Assembly (NCBI RefSeq): GCF_029338395.1
Contig: NZ_CP119809.1
Location: 2,480,001-2,544,000, forward strand
Direction of reading: 5' to 3'
DNA: 64,000 nucleotides
DNA from: Halorussus caseinilyticus
GTDB taxonomy: Archaea > Halobacteriota > Halobacteria > Halobacteriales > Haladaptataceae
A program made the position numbers and the translations under genes. Shown one piece after another: positions 26,773-36,834 of the stretch. Within the stretch, counting starts at the first letter, position 1, and every line of letters starts with the position of its first letter. The notes under the pieces were generated by a model that was given only the letters and a program-made list of their open reading frames with translations, was not told where the DNA came from and did not search any database.

Positions 26773-28370
26773 CGCGACGGCGTACCGTCCGCGGCGTCCC
26801 GGCGGACCTCGCCACTATCCTCCGAGACGTGGGTGCGCTGGTGTTGATGCAGGCCGGACTGATGGCGCTCAGCGTCGCGGTCGCGGGGGTGTTCCGCGAG
26901 TTGTACGTCGCGCTGGCGTTCCTGCTCGCGGGCGGCGTGACCGCGCTGGTCGGCGCGGTCACGCGGAAACTGTTCGCCGAGGCACCGAACCCCCAGATGA
27001 AACACGGGATGGTCATCGCCGCAGGCGGGTGGTTTGCGACGGCGGCGTTCGGGTCACTCCCGTTCGTCTTCGCGGCCTACCTCGTCCCGCCGGACGTGAT
27101 GGCGACGTTCGTCCCGGCGGGAGCGGAGTACGGCCAGTCGAGTCTCCGGTACTTCCGGAACCCGCTCCACGCCTTCTTCGAGAGCATGTCGGGGTGGACC
27201 GGGAGCGGTCTCACGATGGCGGTCCACGAACCCTCGCTTCCCCACGCGATTCAGTGGTGGCGCTCGCTCATCCAGTGGGTCGGCGGCGTCGGCGTCATCG
27301 TCCTCACGACGGCCATCCTCGCTCGGCCCGGAAGCGGGAGTTACACCCTCTATCAGGCCGAGACCCGAGAGGAGCGCATCCACCCGAGCATCGTCCACAC
27401 GGTCCAGACCGTCTGGAAGATATTCGTCGGCTACACCGCCTTCGCGGTGGCGGCGCTGTTCGTCGCCATCTACCTGAGCGAACCGCTCTCGCCGGGGACG
27501 GCGTTCTGGCACGCGCTCAACCACGCGATGACGGGTCTCTCGACCGGCGGGTTCAGCGTCACCGACAACTCCATCACCTCCTACGACTCGACGCTGGTCG
27601 AGACGGTCCTGCTCCCAATCATGACGCTCGGAGCAATCGCGTTCCCCATCCACTACCTGATGCTGACCGAGAGAGACCCCCGTGCGCTCTTCGAGGACGT
27701 GCAGACGAAGTGGCTGTTCGTCCTCTTCGGTCTCGGTGCCGTCGCCCTCACGGCCCAGAATTTGGTGACGCCGCAGTTCGGTGACGCCTTCCTCGGGCGG
27801 GGTGACGCCTTCCGGGACTCGACGTTCCAGTTCGTCAGCGCGCTCACCTGCACGGGATTCCAGTCCGCGCCCATCGGTCGGTGGAGCGCGGGCGGGAAAC
27901 TCATCGTCAGTTTCGCCATGACGCTCGGCGGGGCGGCGGGTTCGACCGTCGGGGGCATCAAGATAATCCGGGGCTACACCATCGGGAAGGGCATCACGTG
28001 GCAGTTCTCGCGGGTTTTCCTCCCCTCGTCGGCCGTCGTGAACGTCGAAATCGGCGACCGACTCCTCGACCGCGAGGGAATGGAACGGGAGTTCAGCGAG
28101 GCGGCCATCGTCAGCATGCTCTGGCTAATCATCCTCTTCGTGAGCAGTCTCGTCCTCGTGAACGTCGCGGGACCGTCGTTCACCTACGCCGACGCCCTCT
28201 TCGAGGTGGCGAGCGCGCAGGGCAACGTCGGTCTGTCGTCGGGCATCACCGGACCCGAGATGCCGGTGGTCGCCGAGTCGATGTTTCTGCTGAACATGTG
28301 GATAGGCCGACTCGAAATCATCCCGATTCTGGTCTTCCTCCGGTCGGCCCTCTACGGTCTCGACCCCTGA
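26769..28370 (+). CDS. trkH: Trk potassium uptake transporter TrkH
   Basis: 533 aa, around ten to twelve membrane segments with four pore repeats (SMSGWTGSGLT, HAMTGLSTGGFSV, SALTCTGFQSAP and SAQGNVGLSSGI), each with the selectivity glycine. K+ (or Na+/K+) uptake, essential for the salt-in strategy of haloarchaea. Coupled to trkA by a four-base overlap. It ends with a short AT-rich stretch and T5 (28404). Confidence 0.95.
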   Translation: MTRRRTVRGVPADLATILRDVGALVLMQAGLMALSVAVAGVFRELYVALAFLLAGGVTALVGAVTRKLFAEAPNPQMKHGMVIAAGGWFATAAFGSLPFVFAAYLVPPDVMATFVPAGAEYGQSSLRYFRNPLHAFFESMSGWTGSGLTMAVHEPSLPHAIQWWRSLIQWVGGVGVIVLTTAILARPGSGSYTLYQAETREERIHPSIVHTVQTVWKIFVGYTAFAVAALFVAIYLSEPLSPGTAFWHALNHAMTGLSTGGFSVTDNSITSYDSTLVETVLLPIMTLGAIAFPIHYLMLTERDPRALFEDVQTKWLFVLFGLGAVALTAQNLVTPQFGDAFLGRGDAFRDSTFQFVSALTCTGFQSAPIGRWSAGGKLIVSFAMTLGGAAGSTVGGIKIIRGYTIGKGITWQFSRVFLPSSAVVNVEIGDRLLDREGMEREFSEAAIVSMLWLIILFVSSLVLVNVAGPSFTYADALFEVASAQGNVGLSSGITGPEMPVVAESMFLLNMWIGRLEIIPILVFLRSALYGLDP

Positions 28371-28513
28371 AACAAGTATATAAAAGCTCCGGCCGTTGCA
28401 CCCAGTTTTTGTTTCATTACTCCCGCTAACGAGTCTATAAACTGTTTCATCCATTCTCGTCCCACGTAGCGGGTGAATCGCAATACGGCGTCGGAATGAA
28501 CGGTTCGAACGCC

Positions 28514-28534
28514 CCCCAACGGATTGGGGTTTTT
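28514..28534 (+). promoter_or_regulatory. Hairpin plus T-run before the zinc-ribbon gene
   Basis: CCCCAA/TTGGGG with a 4-nt loop (28514-28529), directly followed by TTTTT. It may terminate the trkH transcript or act as an attenuator for the next gene; the T-rich stretch TTTTTATG also resembles a TATA box 40 bp before the ATG. Confidence 0.45.
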
Positions 28535-28576
28535 ATGCTCCTATCAGCGCAAGGAGAGAGTGAGAGGAAGGTCACG

Positions 28577-28777
28577 ATGGCAACACAAAACCAAAGCTTC
28601 CAAGCGATAACCGAATCGTGCGACGAATGCCAGCGCGAGACGCCACACGATGTCTCCGTCCAGATTCGGACCGAAAGCCAAAAGCGAGAGAACGCGGAGT
28701 TCTCACGGGAACCGTACCGCGTCACGGAATGTCAAATCTGTGGCGAGGAATCTAGCCAGCGGATGAACAACGCGTAA
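28577..28777 (+). CDS. DUF7835-like zinc beta-ribbon protein (66 aa)
   Basis: Two CxxC pairs, CDEC near residue 15 and CQIC near residue 54, form one zinc site. ETPHDVSVQIRTES, REPYRVTECQICGEESSQRMNNA and the length fit the haloarchaeal DUF7835 family as I remember it. Small soluble protein, function unknown. A hairpin (28783-28809) follows the stop. Confidence 0.75.
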   Translation: MATQNQSFQAITESCDECQRETPHDVSVQIRTESQKRENAEFSREPYRVTECQICGEESSQRMNNA

Positions 28778-28782
28778 CGCCG

Positions 28783-28809
28783 CCACCTCCCCGCGTAGCG
28801 GGGTGGAGG
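28783..28809 (+). terminator. Hairpin after the zinc-ribbon gene
   Basis: CCACCTCCCCGC, a GTA loop, then GCGGGGTGGAGG: ten pairs and two mismatches (A/A, T/T), followed by TTTCC. It sits six bases after the stop codon and fits a transcription end. A second hairpin (CCGGAC/GTCCGG) is at about 28858-28874. Confidence 0.55.
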
Positions 28810-28971
28810 TTTCCGACGGATGCGTCACCGTCGTTCGCTCTACATCTGGGGAAAGGGCCGGACGCGGAGTCCGGCGCGAAGCGACTTTTCGTTTTTCCGG
28901 ACGTTTCCGACCGACTGGAGTCCACCGTAACTGAAAATTGTTTCTTCGGGACCCGTCTCGCGCCGTCTAAA

Positions 28972-29868
28972 CTACTCCGTCGTCACTTCACACCCGTCCT
29001 CGGTCACGATGAGGGTGTGTTCTTTCTGACTGACGAGGTTGCCGTCGTCTTCCTTCAGAACCGGGTAGCCGTGGACGACGTTGTTCATCTTCAGGCGGCG
29101 CAGGGCCATCCCCGCGCGACCCACGTCCAACCACCGAGTGGCGAACGGGAGCGTCTTGAACTCCTCGGTAATCTGTTCGAGGGCTTTCCGGGCCTGCCGG
29201 TCGCGGACCGACCCCTCGCGTTCGAGCGCGAAAATCTCCTCGTCGTTGCCCTCGTGGACCTTCCCGGTGCCGTCGGTGGCGAACGGTTCGATAGCCACCA
29301 CGTCGCCGACTTCGAGTTCGACGCCTTGGGAGACGGCGCGGTTCGGAATGTTCGGCGAGACGTGTTGCTGGTACTGGTCGAGTCCGTGGCCGGTGAGGTT
29401 GACCACGGGGTTGTAGCCGTAGCCGTCGATGACCGACTCGATTTCCGCGCCGATTTCGCCCGTCTCGACGCCGGGTTCCACCACGTCGAGCGCCGCCTCC
29501 AGCGCCTCCGCGCTGGCTTCCTGTAGTTCCGGGTTGCCCGATAGGTCCACCGTAATCGCGGTGTCGGCAATCCAGCCATCGACGTGGACGCCGATGTCGA
29601 GGTTGACCATCTCCTCGCCGAACTCGGTGTCGTCGTCGGCGCTCGGAGTCGCGTGGGCCGCTTCCTCGTCCACGCTGATGTTGACGGGGAAGGCGGGTTC
29701 GCCGCCGAGTTCGCGGATGCGCTCCTCGGCGTACTCGGCGACTTCCAACTGGGGCGTCCCGACTTCGACGCGGTCTGCGGCCTCCTCGCGGACCTGCGAG
29801 AGAATCTCACCGGCCTCTCGATGCTTCTCGAACTTCTCGGCTTCGAGGTCCACCTCGGTTTCGCTCAT
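28972..29868 (-). CDS. map: Methionine aminopeptidase, type II
   Basis: 298 aa. The metal-binding residues of the pita-bread fold are visible: NLDIGVHVDGWIADTAITVDLS (two Asp), NLTGHGLDQYQQH (His), AIEPFATDGTG (Glu) and HTLIVTEDG at the end. The winged insertion (about 180-250) marks type II. It removes N-terminal Met from new proteins. Start at MSETEVDLEAEKF. Confidence 0.96.
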   Translation of the reverse strand: MSETEVDLEAEKFEKHREAGEILSQVREEAADRVEVGTPQLEVAEYAEERIRELGGEPAFPVNISVDEEAAHATPSADDDTEFGEEMVNLDIGVHVDGWIADTAITVDLSGNPELQEASAEALEAALDVVEPGVETGEIGAEIESVIDGYGYNPVVNLTGHGLDQYQQHVSPNIPNRAVSQGVELEVGDVVAIEPFATDGTGKVHEGNDEEIFALEREGSVRDRQARKALEQITEEFKTLPFATRWLDVGRAGMALRRLKMNNVVHGYPVLKEDDGNLVSQKEHTLIVTEDGCEVTTE

Positions 29869-30065
29869 GCCCCTACGTTGGCCTGAGCGCCGGAAAGAGT
29901 TTGCGTCTCGGGGGAAGTCACCGGTTGGTCGCTGGTAACTCGCCACACTTTTCTGACCGACTACATATCACCGAGCGGTTAGGGCGGTCGTACCCGAGAG
30001 ATAATTCGGCGGTAACGGCAGTAATAGCCCGTCAAAACCCCAAACGGTACGAAACGGTTAGTCCC

Positions 30066-30072
30066 GTTTATT
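30066..30072 (+). promoter_or_regulatory. TATA-like box of the ETTT surface protein gene
   Basis: CCGTTTATTG region, about 30 bp before ATG 30102, in line with a leaderless start. Confidence 0.4.
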
Positions 30073-30101
30073 GGCGATTCCGACGATATGATTGCCTGCA
30101 T

Positions 30102-31625
30102 ATGCAACGAGAAACCGGCGCAGTGCTGATGGTGACAGCCCTCGTTCTCGCCAGCGTTCCGCTGGCGACCCTCGGAGGGTCGTCGCCATCGGCATCCGGC
30201 GAAGCGAACGGAGTAACATTACAGAACGTCACGGTCGAACAGTTGGAGTTGGCCAACGTCACAGTCGAAGACGCGACGATTCAGACGATGCACGCGAGTT
30301 CGGTGAACGTGCAGAGTCAGAATCGGACGCTCGAAAACGCGACGTTGCAAAATCTCAGACTTCAGCGTCTCTCGATGGAGAGCGTCTCGGTGTCGGACCT
30401 CCAGACCGACGACCAGACGCTCTCGCAGGCACTGAGCGGCAACACCTCAGTCCAGTCGGCCACCGTGCGGGACCTGACCATCCAGCGGATGAACGTCTCG
30501 CAGTTGACGGTCGGGAACTTCCGAGTGGTCTCCGAGGCGGGCCAGCAGGCCGGTGGAGAGACGACCACCGAAGAGGCGGCGCTTCAGGAGGAGACCACCA
30601 CCGAGATGGACCAAGAAACGACCACCGAGATGGACCAAGAAACGACCACCGAGATGGGTGAAGAGACCACGACGATGGAGGCCCAAGAGACCACGACTGC
30701 GGCAGGCCAAGAGACCACGACTGCCGCCGCGGGTCAGACCCAGATGGATTCGGTCACTATCGACAGCGCGACCATCCAGACCGTGGACGTGCAGGAGATG
30801 TCCATCGGGACGCTCGTCCTGATGAACGTGGACACCAGCGCGGTCACGACGCAGGCCGAAGAGACCACGACGGCCGCCGAGGAGACGACGACTGCGGCCG
30901 AAGAGACCACGACCGAGATGGCAGAGGAAACCACTACCGCGATGGGCGAGACGACCACCGAGATGGGCGAAACCACGACCGAAGAGGCCGCACTTCAGGA
31001 GGAGACCACCACCGCGATGGGCCAAGAGACCACGACCGAGATGGGCGAACAGGAGACTACGACCGAAGAGATGGACGAAGAGACGACCACCGCGGCAGAC
31101 GAAGGTGCGGGGGCACAAGACGGCGAAACGACCATCAGTAGCGTCTCCGTCGGGAGTGCGAGCGTCGGTACGGCGACCATCGGGTCCGCCTCGCCGAGTT
31201 CGGTCCAGATAGGGAGCGGCGGACTCGCAATCGTCGCGGTCCAGAGCCTCGACGCGCCCTCGGAAGTCCAGCAGGGCGAACAGTACACCGTGCGGGCCAC
31301 GCTCGTCAACGTCGGCAACGAGCGAGTCACCAAGCGGGCGTCCTACCGCATCGGCGGTAACGTCGTCGAGTCGAGTCTCGTCCAGATTCCCGCTGGCGGT
31401 GCCGGAACCGTCACGCTCGAAGTCAACGTCGGGCAGTTCCCCGAAGGGACCTACACCCACGGCGTCTACACCGACGGCGCGCGTGCGACCGCCGAACTGT
31501 CGATAACGGCGGGCAACCAGACCGACACGGGCGAGATGAACGAAAGCGGCCAAGAGACCACGACCGAAGGCGGTCAAGAGACCACGACTGCCGCGGGCGG
31601 CGAGACGACCACCGCGGAAGCCTAG
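30102..31625 (+). CDS. Surface protein with ETTT repeat blocks
   Basis: 507 aa. Signal peptide (about 1-27, VLMVTALVLASVPLATLGGSSPS), then a region of pseudo-repeats (NVTVEQLELANVTVEDATIQ, SVSVSDLQ, SATVRDLTIQRMNVSQLTV) that looks like a beta-solenoid with N-glycosylation sites. Two blocks of ETTT repeats (about 152-210 and 245-345) flank a solenoid fragment, then a CARDB-like beta domain (APSEVQQGEQYTVRATLVNVGNERVTKRASY) and a third ETTT tail. Thr blocks are likely O-glycosylated linkers. No transmembrane helix at the C-terminus is seen, so it may be secreted or bound to the S-layer. Function unknown. Confidence 0.75.
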   Translation: MQRETGAVLMVTALVLASVPLATLGGSSPSASGEANGVTLQNVTVEQLELANVTVEDATIQTMHASSVNVQSQNRTLENATLQNLRLQRLSMESVSVSDLQTDDQTLSQALSGNTSVQSATVRDLTIQRMNVSQLTVGNFRVVSEAGQQAGGETTTEEAALQEETTTEMDQETTTEMDQETTTEMGEETTTMEAQETTTAAGQETTTAAAGQTQMDSVTIDSATIQTVDVQEMSIGTLVLMNVDTSAVTTQAEETTTAAEETTTAAEETTTEMAEETTTAMGETTTEMGETTTEEAALQEETTTAMGQETTTEMGEQETTTEEMDEETTTAADEGAGAQDGETTISSVSVGSASVGTATIGSASPSSVQIGSGGLAIVAVQSLDAPSEVQQGEQYTVRATLVNVGNERVTKRASYRIGGNVVESSLVQIPAGGAGTVTLEVNVGQFPEGTYTHGVYTDGARATAELSITAGNQTDTGEMNESGQETTTEGGQETTTAAGGETTTAEA

Positions 31626-31655
31626 CGGACCACGGAACTCGACTCTTCTTTCGGG

Positions 31656-32570
31656 TCACTCGTCGGCGTAGCGACTGCTCACGGCGGTCTGCATCGCGTC
31701 GGAGTTGAACGCGCTTCCGGCGTTGCCGTCGCCGTCCAAGACGATGACGCCCGCCGACGACCCGGTGAGTTCGGCGAACTCCTCGATTGCCCGGTCGGCC
31801 GCGGATTGGGCGTCGTGGCCCGATTCGAGGTGCCGGACCGCCCGGCGAGTGAGGGTGGTCTTGGCGATGTCCTCGCCCGCGCCCGTGGCGCTGGCCGCGC
31901 CCGCGGGAGCGGCGTAGAACCCGCTCCCGATTTGGGGCACGTCGCCGACCCGCCCGGCCAAGGCTAACCACCGGCCGCCGGTGGAAGTCGCGGCGGCGAA
32001 CTCGTCGCGGTCGGGGTCGAACGCGACCGCGCCCACGGTGTCGTGGTCCTTCGGATTGTCCCCGTCGGCCGCGCTCTCGGGACTCCCGCCGAACTTCTCG
32101 CGCAACCAGTCGAGGTGTTCGCTCGGGGTGCCTTCGGGGACCGAATCGAGGTCCTCCCACTTCTCGCGGGTGTCGTCGGACCAGAGGTCCACGCCGGTCT
32201 CGACGACGCCGTAATCCGCGGCGAGGTCCACGGCGTGGTCGCCCGAGACGAGGACGTGGGGCGTCTCCTCCATCACGACGCGGGCGGCGCTGACGGCGTG
32301 TTCGACGCCGGGCATCGAGCAGGCCGCGCCCGCCTCCCGGTCGCTGGTCATCACGCCCGCGTCGGTCCGAATCGCGCCGTCGCTCTGGACCGCGCCGCCG
32401 ACCCCGGCGTTGAACCGCGGCGACGATTCGAGGACGCGAACCGCCGCCTCCACCGCGTCGAGGACCGACGACTCGCCCGCGCCGGTCTCGGCCGCCTCGT
32501 CCAACACTGCCTGTCTGGGTTCGGGTTCGTCGGGGTCGCTTCCGGCCCCGCCGTGAACGATGACCTGCAT
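31656..32570 (-). CDS. Isoaspartyl peptidase/L-asparaginase (Ntn hydrolase)
   Basis: 304 aa. MQVIVHGGAGSDPDEPEPRQ at the N-terminus, PRFNAGVGGAVQSDGAIRTDAGVM, the nucleophile Thr in KDHDTVGAVAFD where the chain self-cleaves, and the substrate loop VGDVPQIGSGFYA with TGAGEDIAKTTL. It hydrolyses isoaspartyl dipeptides and L-asparagine. The linker before the Thr is acidic (SPESAADGDNP). Confidence 0.94.
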   Translation of the reverse strand: MQVIVHGGAGSDPDEPEPRQAVLDEAAETGAGESSVLDAVEAAVRVLESSPRFNAGVGGAVQSDGAIRTDAGVMTSDREAGAACSMPGVEHAVSAARVVMEETPHVLVSGDHAVDLAADYGVVETGVDLWSDDTREKWEDLDSVPEGTPSEHLDWLREKFGGSPESAADGDNPKDHDTVGAVAFDPDRDEFAAATSTGGRWLALAGRVGDVPQIGSGFYAAPAGAASATGAGEDIAKTTLTRRAVRHLESGHDAQSAADRAIEEFAELTGSSAGVIVLDGDGNAGSAFNSDAMQTAVSSRYADE

Positions 32571-32805
32571 GCGAGGGCGTGGTTCGCGCGGGTTCTTAAG
32601 TCCGGCCAATCGGCGAGCGAGCGACGAGACGACGCGAGGGTCGAAGGCGAGGCGAAGGCAATGCCGGAAATCTATAGGTAGGGAAAACTGTTAGAAATAC
32701 TGCCGTAGGCACGTTTTCGATTGCTTAAACAATTGTTTGAATTGCTTTCGAGCAGAACGGACCGGTGTTCGACATCCGCGCGCTCCCGGCATCTCTGTTC
32801 ACGCT

Positions 32806-32964
32806 GGCGCGCGCTGGCGCGGCCCGCAAGTGGCCGCGCCACCGTCGCGCGAGGGATGACCGAACGAGCGGAGCGAGTGAGGGAATCGGTTGGGGAGGGC
32901 GTGGCCCGCGGTAGCGGTGCGGGGCGGTCGCGGTTCTCATCGGTTCAAGCCTGAAGCTAGCTTC
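32806..32964 (+). repeat. R1 structured repeat, copy B
   Basis: GGCGCGCGCTGGCGC start; hairpin TGGCGCGGCC/GGCCGCGCCA, which differs from copy A on both sides; variable arm with CGAACGAGCGGAGCGAGTGAG; core GGTTGGGGAGG, GTGGCCCGCGGTAGCGG; end GAAGCTAGCTTC (32953-32964). It lies in a 536-bp divergent region; upstream of it is the AT-rich palindrome AAACAATTGTTT (about 32727). Confidence 0.8.
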
Positions 32965-33106
32965 ACGGGTCCTTTCCGTCTGTCGTCCACAGGTCGTCGT
33001 CCTGTTCGCTCTCTCCGGAACAACTCCACCACCGCGACCACCCTACCACCACCACACAACCATCACCACAGCACCTACCTGTTCGGCGACCAATCAGTAA
33101 ACGACC

Positions 33107-33814
33107 ATGCCTACCTACGTCAGAGACGCCGCCGCCGACTTCGAGGAAATCGACCGCTGGCGCGACGGCCGCGGGTGGATGGCCCACCCCGAGGAAGACG
33201 CCCGCCGCGCCGGTCACGCGATTCGGGGCGACGACGGGGGCGTCTGGCTGTTCGACCCCCTCGACGCGCCCGGTGTGGACGAACTCGCCACCGAACTCGG
33301 CGACGTGGCGGGCGTGGTCGTCCTCTCGAACTACCACGCCCGGGACGCCGGGCGAATCGCGCGCCGTCACGACGTTCCCGTCTACCTCCCGGCGTCGATG
33401 ACCCGCGTCGGCGAGCGCGTCGCCGCGCCGGTCGAACGGTGCGCCGCGACCCTCGGCGACTCCGGCTTTCGAGTGCGTACTCGAACGCCGCTTCCCGGGT
33501 GGCGCGAGGCGGTGGCCTACCGGCCCGCCGACGGCACGCTCTACGTCCCCGACCTGCTCGGGACCGCACCGGTCTACCGGGTCGGCGACGAACGACTCGG
33601 CGTCTACCTGTTGCGCCGACCGGTACCGCCGCGGGACCTGCTCGGCGGACTCGAACCCGAGCGACTGCTGTTCGGCCACGGGAGAGGCGTGTTCGAGGAC
33701 GCCGCAGACGCGCTCTCGGGGGCTCTCGACCGCGCACGCACCGGTTTTCCGCGGGCGCTTTTGACCAGCGGGCCGACCCAGATTCGGGCGCTAGTCGGCG
33801 CGATTCGGGAGTGA
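33107..33814 (+). CDS. Metallo-beta-lactamase-fold-like protein, catalytic motif degenerate
   Basis: 235 aa. The layout (DDGGVWLFDPLDAPGVDELATEL, GVVVLSNYHARDAGRIARRHDVPVYLP, TLYVPDLLGTAP, RLLFGHGRGV) follows the MBL fold, but HxHxDH is replaced by NYHARDAG, so it probably does not bind two metals in the usual way. Haloarchaeal homologues are annotated only as hypothetical or MBL-fold in my memory. Function unknown. Confidence 0.6.
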   Translation: MPTYVRDAAADFEEIDRWRDGRGWMAHPEEDARRAGHAIRGDDGGVWLFDPLDAPGVDELATELGDVAGVVVLSNYHARDAGRIARRHDVPVYLPASMTRVGERVAAPVERCAATLGDSGFRVRTRTPLPGWREAVAYRPADGTLYVPDLLGTAPVYRVGDERLGVYLLRRPVPPRDLLGGLEPERLLFGHGRGVFEDAADALSGALDRARTGFPRALLTSGPTQIRALVGAIRE

Positions 33815-33877
33815 GTATCGTCCACAAACTAGGAATTTAAGGGAATTTATGGCACTCACGCGGCTAAACGGCAGGCC

Positions 33878-33883
33878 TTTTAT
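33878..33883 (+). promoter_or_regulatory. TATA box of icd
   Basis: TTTTAT, 27-32 bp upstream of the icd ATG. Confidence 0.5.
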
Positions 33884-33909
33884 CCCTCTCCCACGCAGGT
33901 TCGGATGTT

Positions 33910-35187
<1,278 letters not shown>

Positions 35188-35313
35188 TCGCCGACTCCGG
35201 AGAATATCTTTTCTCGACCCGACCGCTATTTTTCCGACCGCTACGCGGGACAGTCGCGACGACCGAGCGATTAATAAATCTCACCGCTTTCATTTAAATA
35301 CATTACTAGATAA

Positions 35314-35320
35314 TTATAAA
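35314..35320 (+). promoter_or_regulatory. TATA box of the Tat-exported protein gene
   Basis: TTATAAA in an AT-rich island, 24-30 bp before the ATG. Confidence 0.5.
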
Positions 35321-35343
35321 ATAAATGGGCGCGATGACGCAGT

Positions 35344-36741
35344 ATGGTAGAACCACCCGACCAGTCTGACCGCATCGACAGCGAACGCCGGACGCTTCTG
35401 CAGAGTGTTGCAGGTCTCGGGGCCGCCGGTCTGCTCGGGGGCGCGAGCGTCGGGTCCGCAGGGGCCGTCACGACCGGCGGATGGGACTGGTTCGGCGGAC
35501 TCGAACACACCGCACTCGGGAGCGCCGAACCGACGCTGGAAAACGGGTCGCTCGTCGTTCCGGGTCTCGACGACACCGGCGAGTCCGGCGTCGGCGTCGG
35601 ACTCGGCGAAGCGGGCGGCATCACCGTGAACACGACGCTAGACCCGTCGGTCCCGGTAGACTCCTACCGGGAGTTCCGAAATCGCGGCGTCGTCAACGGC
35701 GAATCGGGCGTCGGAATCGGTCGGTTCCGGACCGTCCGAACCGACTCGCCGAACGGGTTCGCGGTCGAACCGAACTTCGAGAACCTCGGTTCGGGGTCGT
35801 ACACGTTCGAGGTGTACGACCGCGGCGACCGCGTCGGGAGAGTCGAAGAGGCGACCGACCCGTCGTACATCCCCGACCGTGACGTGGAGTTCGAAATCAA
35901 AATCGTCGTCATCTGGACCGACGCCGGGCCTATCATCAAAATCGTCATCGTGGGCATCGAAGACCCGATAATCGGTCCGCGGATGGACGAGTACGTCGGC
36001 GACGAAATCCGAATCCGACCCGAGAACCTCGATGCGGTGCCCGATGCCGCGACCGGTCTCGACGTGGTCGGTGTGGGCCGAGAACAGTTCACCATCGACG
36101 ACGAAGCGGTCCACGCTGTCGGTCGTCCCCACCGCCGACTCGGGAACGCGCGCTTCGACCCGGTAAACCTCGGGTCGTCGCTCGGCGTCGGAAACGTCGG
36201 GTCGTCCGGCGAGGACGGATTCGGCATCGACCTCGACGGCGTGCAGTCGTTCGAATTCGAGTACCGCGACCTCGACCTGACCGTCGAAGGCGCGGTTCTC
36301 GAAGGCTACTACTTCGGGCCGTACGGCGGGTGGCCCATCGGCCCGCCGCCGGTCGCGTCACTGACGAACGTCGGCGGCGAACTCGAAATCCGGGCCGACT
36401 TCACGGAAGTCGGGAGCGAGGCCGTTCACGCCCGCGTATTCGAGGGCAACGACATCGTCGGCGAGACCACCCTCGAAGCGGGCGTCGTCGGCACCATGCC
36501 CGCCGAGTTCGTGGACGGATGGTGCGGGTCCGACGGCGACCCGCCGGGCATCGAGTTCCGACCCGGAGACGGCGGCGACCCGGTTCCGCTTCCGTTCGCA
36601 TTCGCCGACGGCACCGAACTCGAAGGCGACCGACTCCGCCTGAGTCCCGTGAACCCGACCGAGGACCTCTCGGGACTGTCGGAGTTCGGCGCGAGAGTGG
36701 CGAACGTCGAACCGTTCGGTATCGTGAACGAGACGCTCTGA
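35344..36741 (+). CDS. Tat-exported protein of unknown function
   Basis: 465 aa. Twin-arginine signal SERRTLLQSVAGLGAAGLLGGASVGSAGAV. The mature part is beta-rich and starts GWDWFGGLEHTALGSAEPTLENG. It contains an unusual hydrophobic stretch IKIVVIWTDAGPIIKIVIVGIEDPIIG, and GVGREQFTIDDEAVHAVGRPHRRLG resembles a laminin/pectin-like beta sandwich. No anchor or lipobox is seen. I do not recognise the family. Confidence 0.6.
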   Translation: MVEPPDQSDRIDSERRTLLQSVAGLGAAGLLGGASVGSAGAVTTGGWDWFGGLEHTALGSAEPTLENGSLVVPGLDDTGESGVGVGLGEAGGITVNTTLDPSVPVDSYREFRNRGVVNGESGVGIGRFRTVRTDSPNGFAVEPNFENLGSGSYTFEVYDRGDRVGRVEEATDPSYIPDRDVEFEIKIVVIWTDAGPIIKIVIVGIEDPIIGPRMDEYVGDEIRIRPENLDAVPDAATGLDVVGVGREQFTIDDEAVHAVGRPHRRLGNARFDPVNLGSSLGVGNVGSSGEDGFGIDLDGVQSFEFEYRDLDLTVEGAVLEGYYFGPYGGWPIGPPPVASLTNVGGELEIRADFTEVGSEAVHARVFEGNDIVGETTLEAGVVGTMPAEFVDGWCGSDGDPPGIEFRPGDGGDPVPLPFAFADGTELEGDRLRLSPVNPTEDLSGLSEFGARVANVEPFGIVNETL

Positions 36742-36744
36742 ACC

Positions 36745-36771
36745 CGGAACGAACCGGGGTCGGACTTTTTT
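36745..36771 (+). terminator. Terminator of the Tat-exported protein gene
   Basis: A short hairpin CCCGG/CCGGG followed by TTTTTT (36766-36771), right after the stop codon. Confidence 0.5.
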
Positions 36772-36804
36772 GTCGTCGGTAGGTTAAATTCTCCTATGGA
36801 GAGA

Positions 36805-36812
36805 TTTATAAA
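36805..36812 (+). promoter_or_regulatory. TATA box of the TPR-like gene
   Basis: TTTATAAA, a textbook archaeal TATA element, 23-30 bp before the ATG. Confidence 0.6.
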
Positions 36813-36834
36813 ACTTCGCGTGAGTGATTAACAC

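Noticed and set aside
28514-28809. IS200/IS605 remnant, suggested by the two hairpins around the zinc-ribbon gene
   Set aside because: No tnpA or tnpB fragment and no target-like ends; the hairpins fit ordinary transcription ends.
30447-31577. 376-aa frame antisense to the ETTT surface protein
   Set aside because: It mirrors the Thr codons (Gly/Leu/Val repeats) and lacks a start context.
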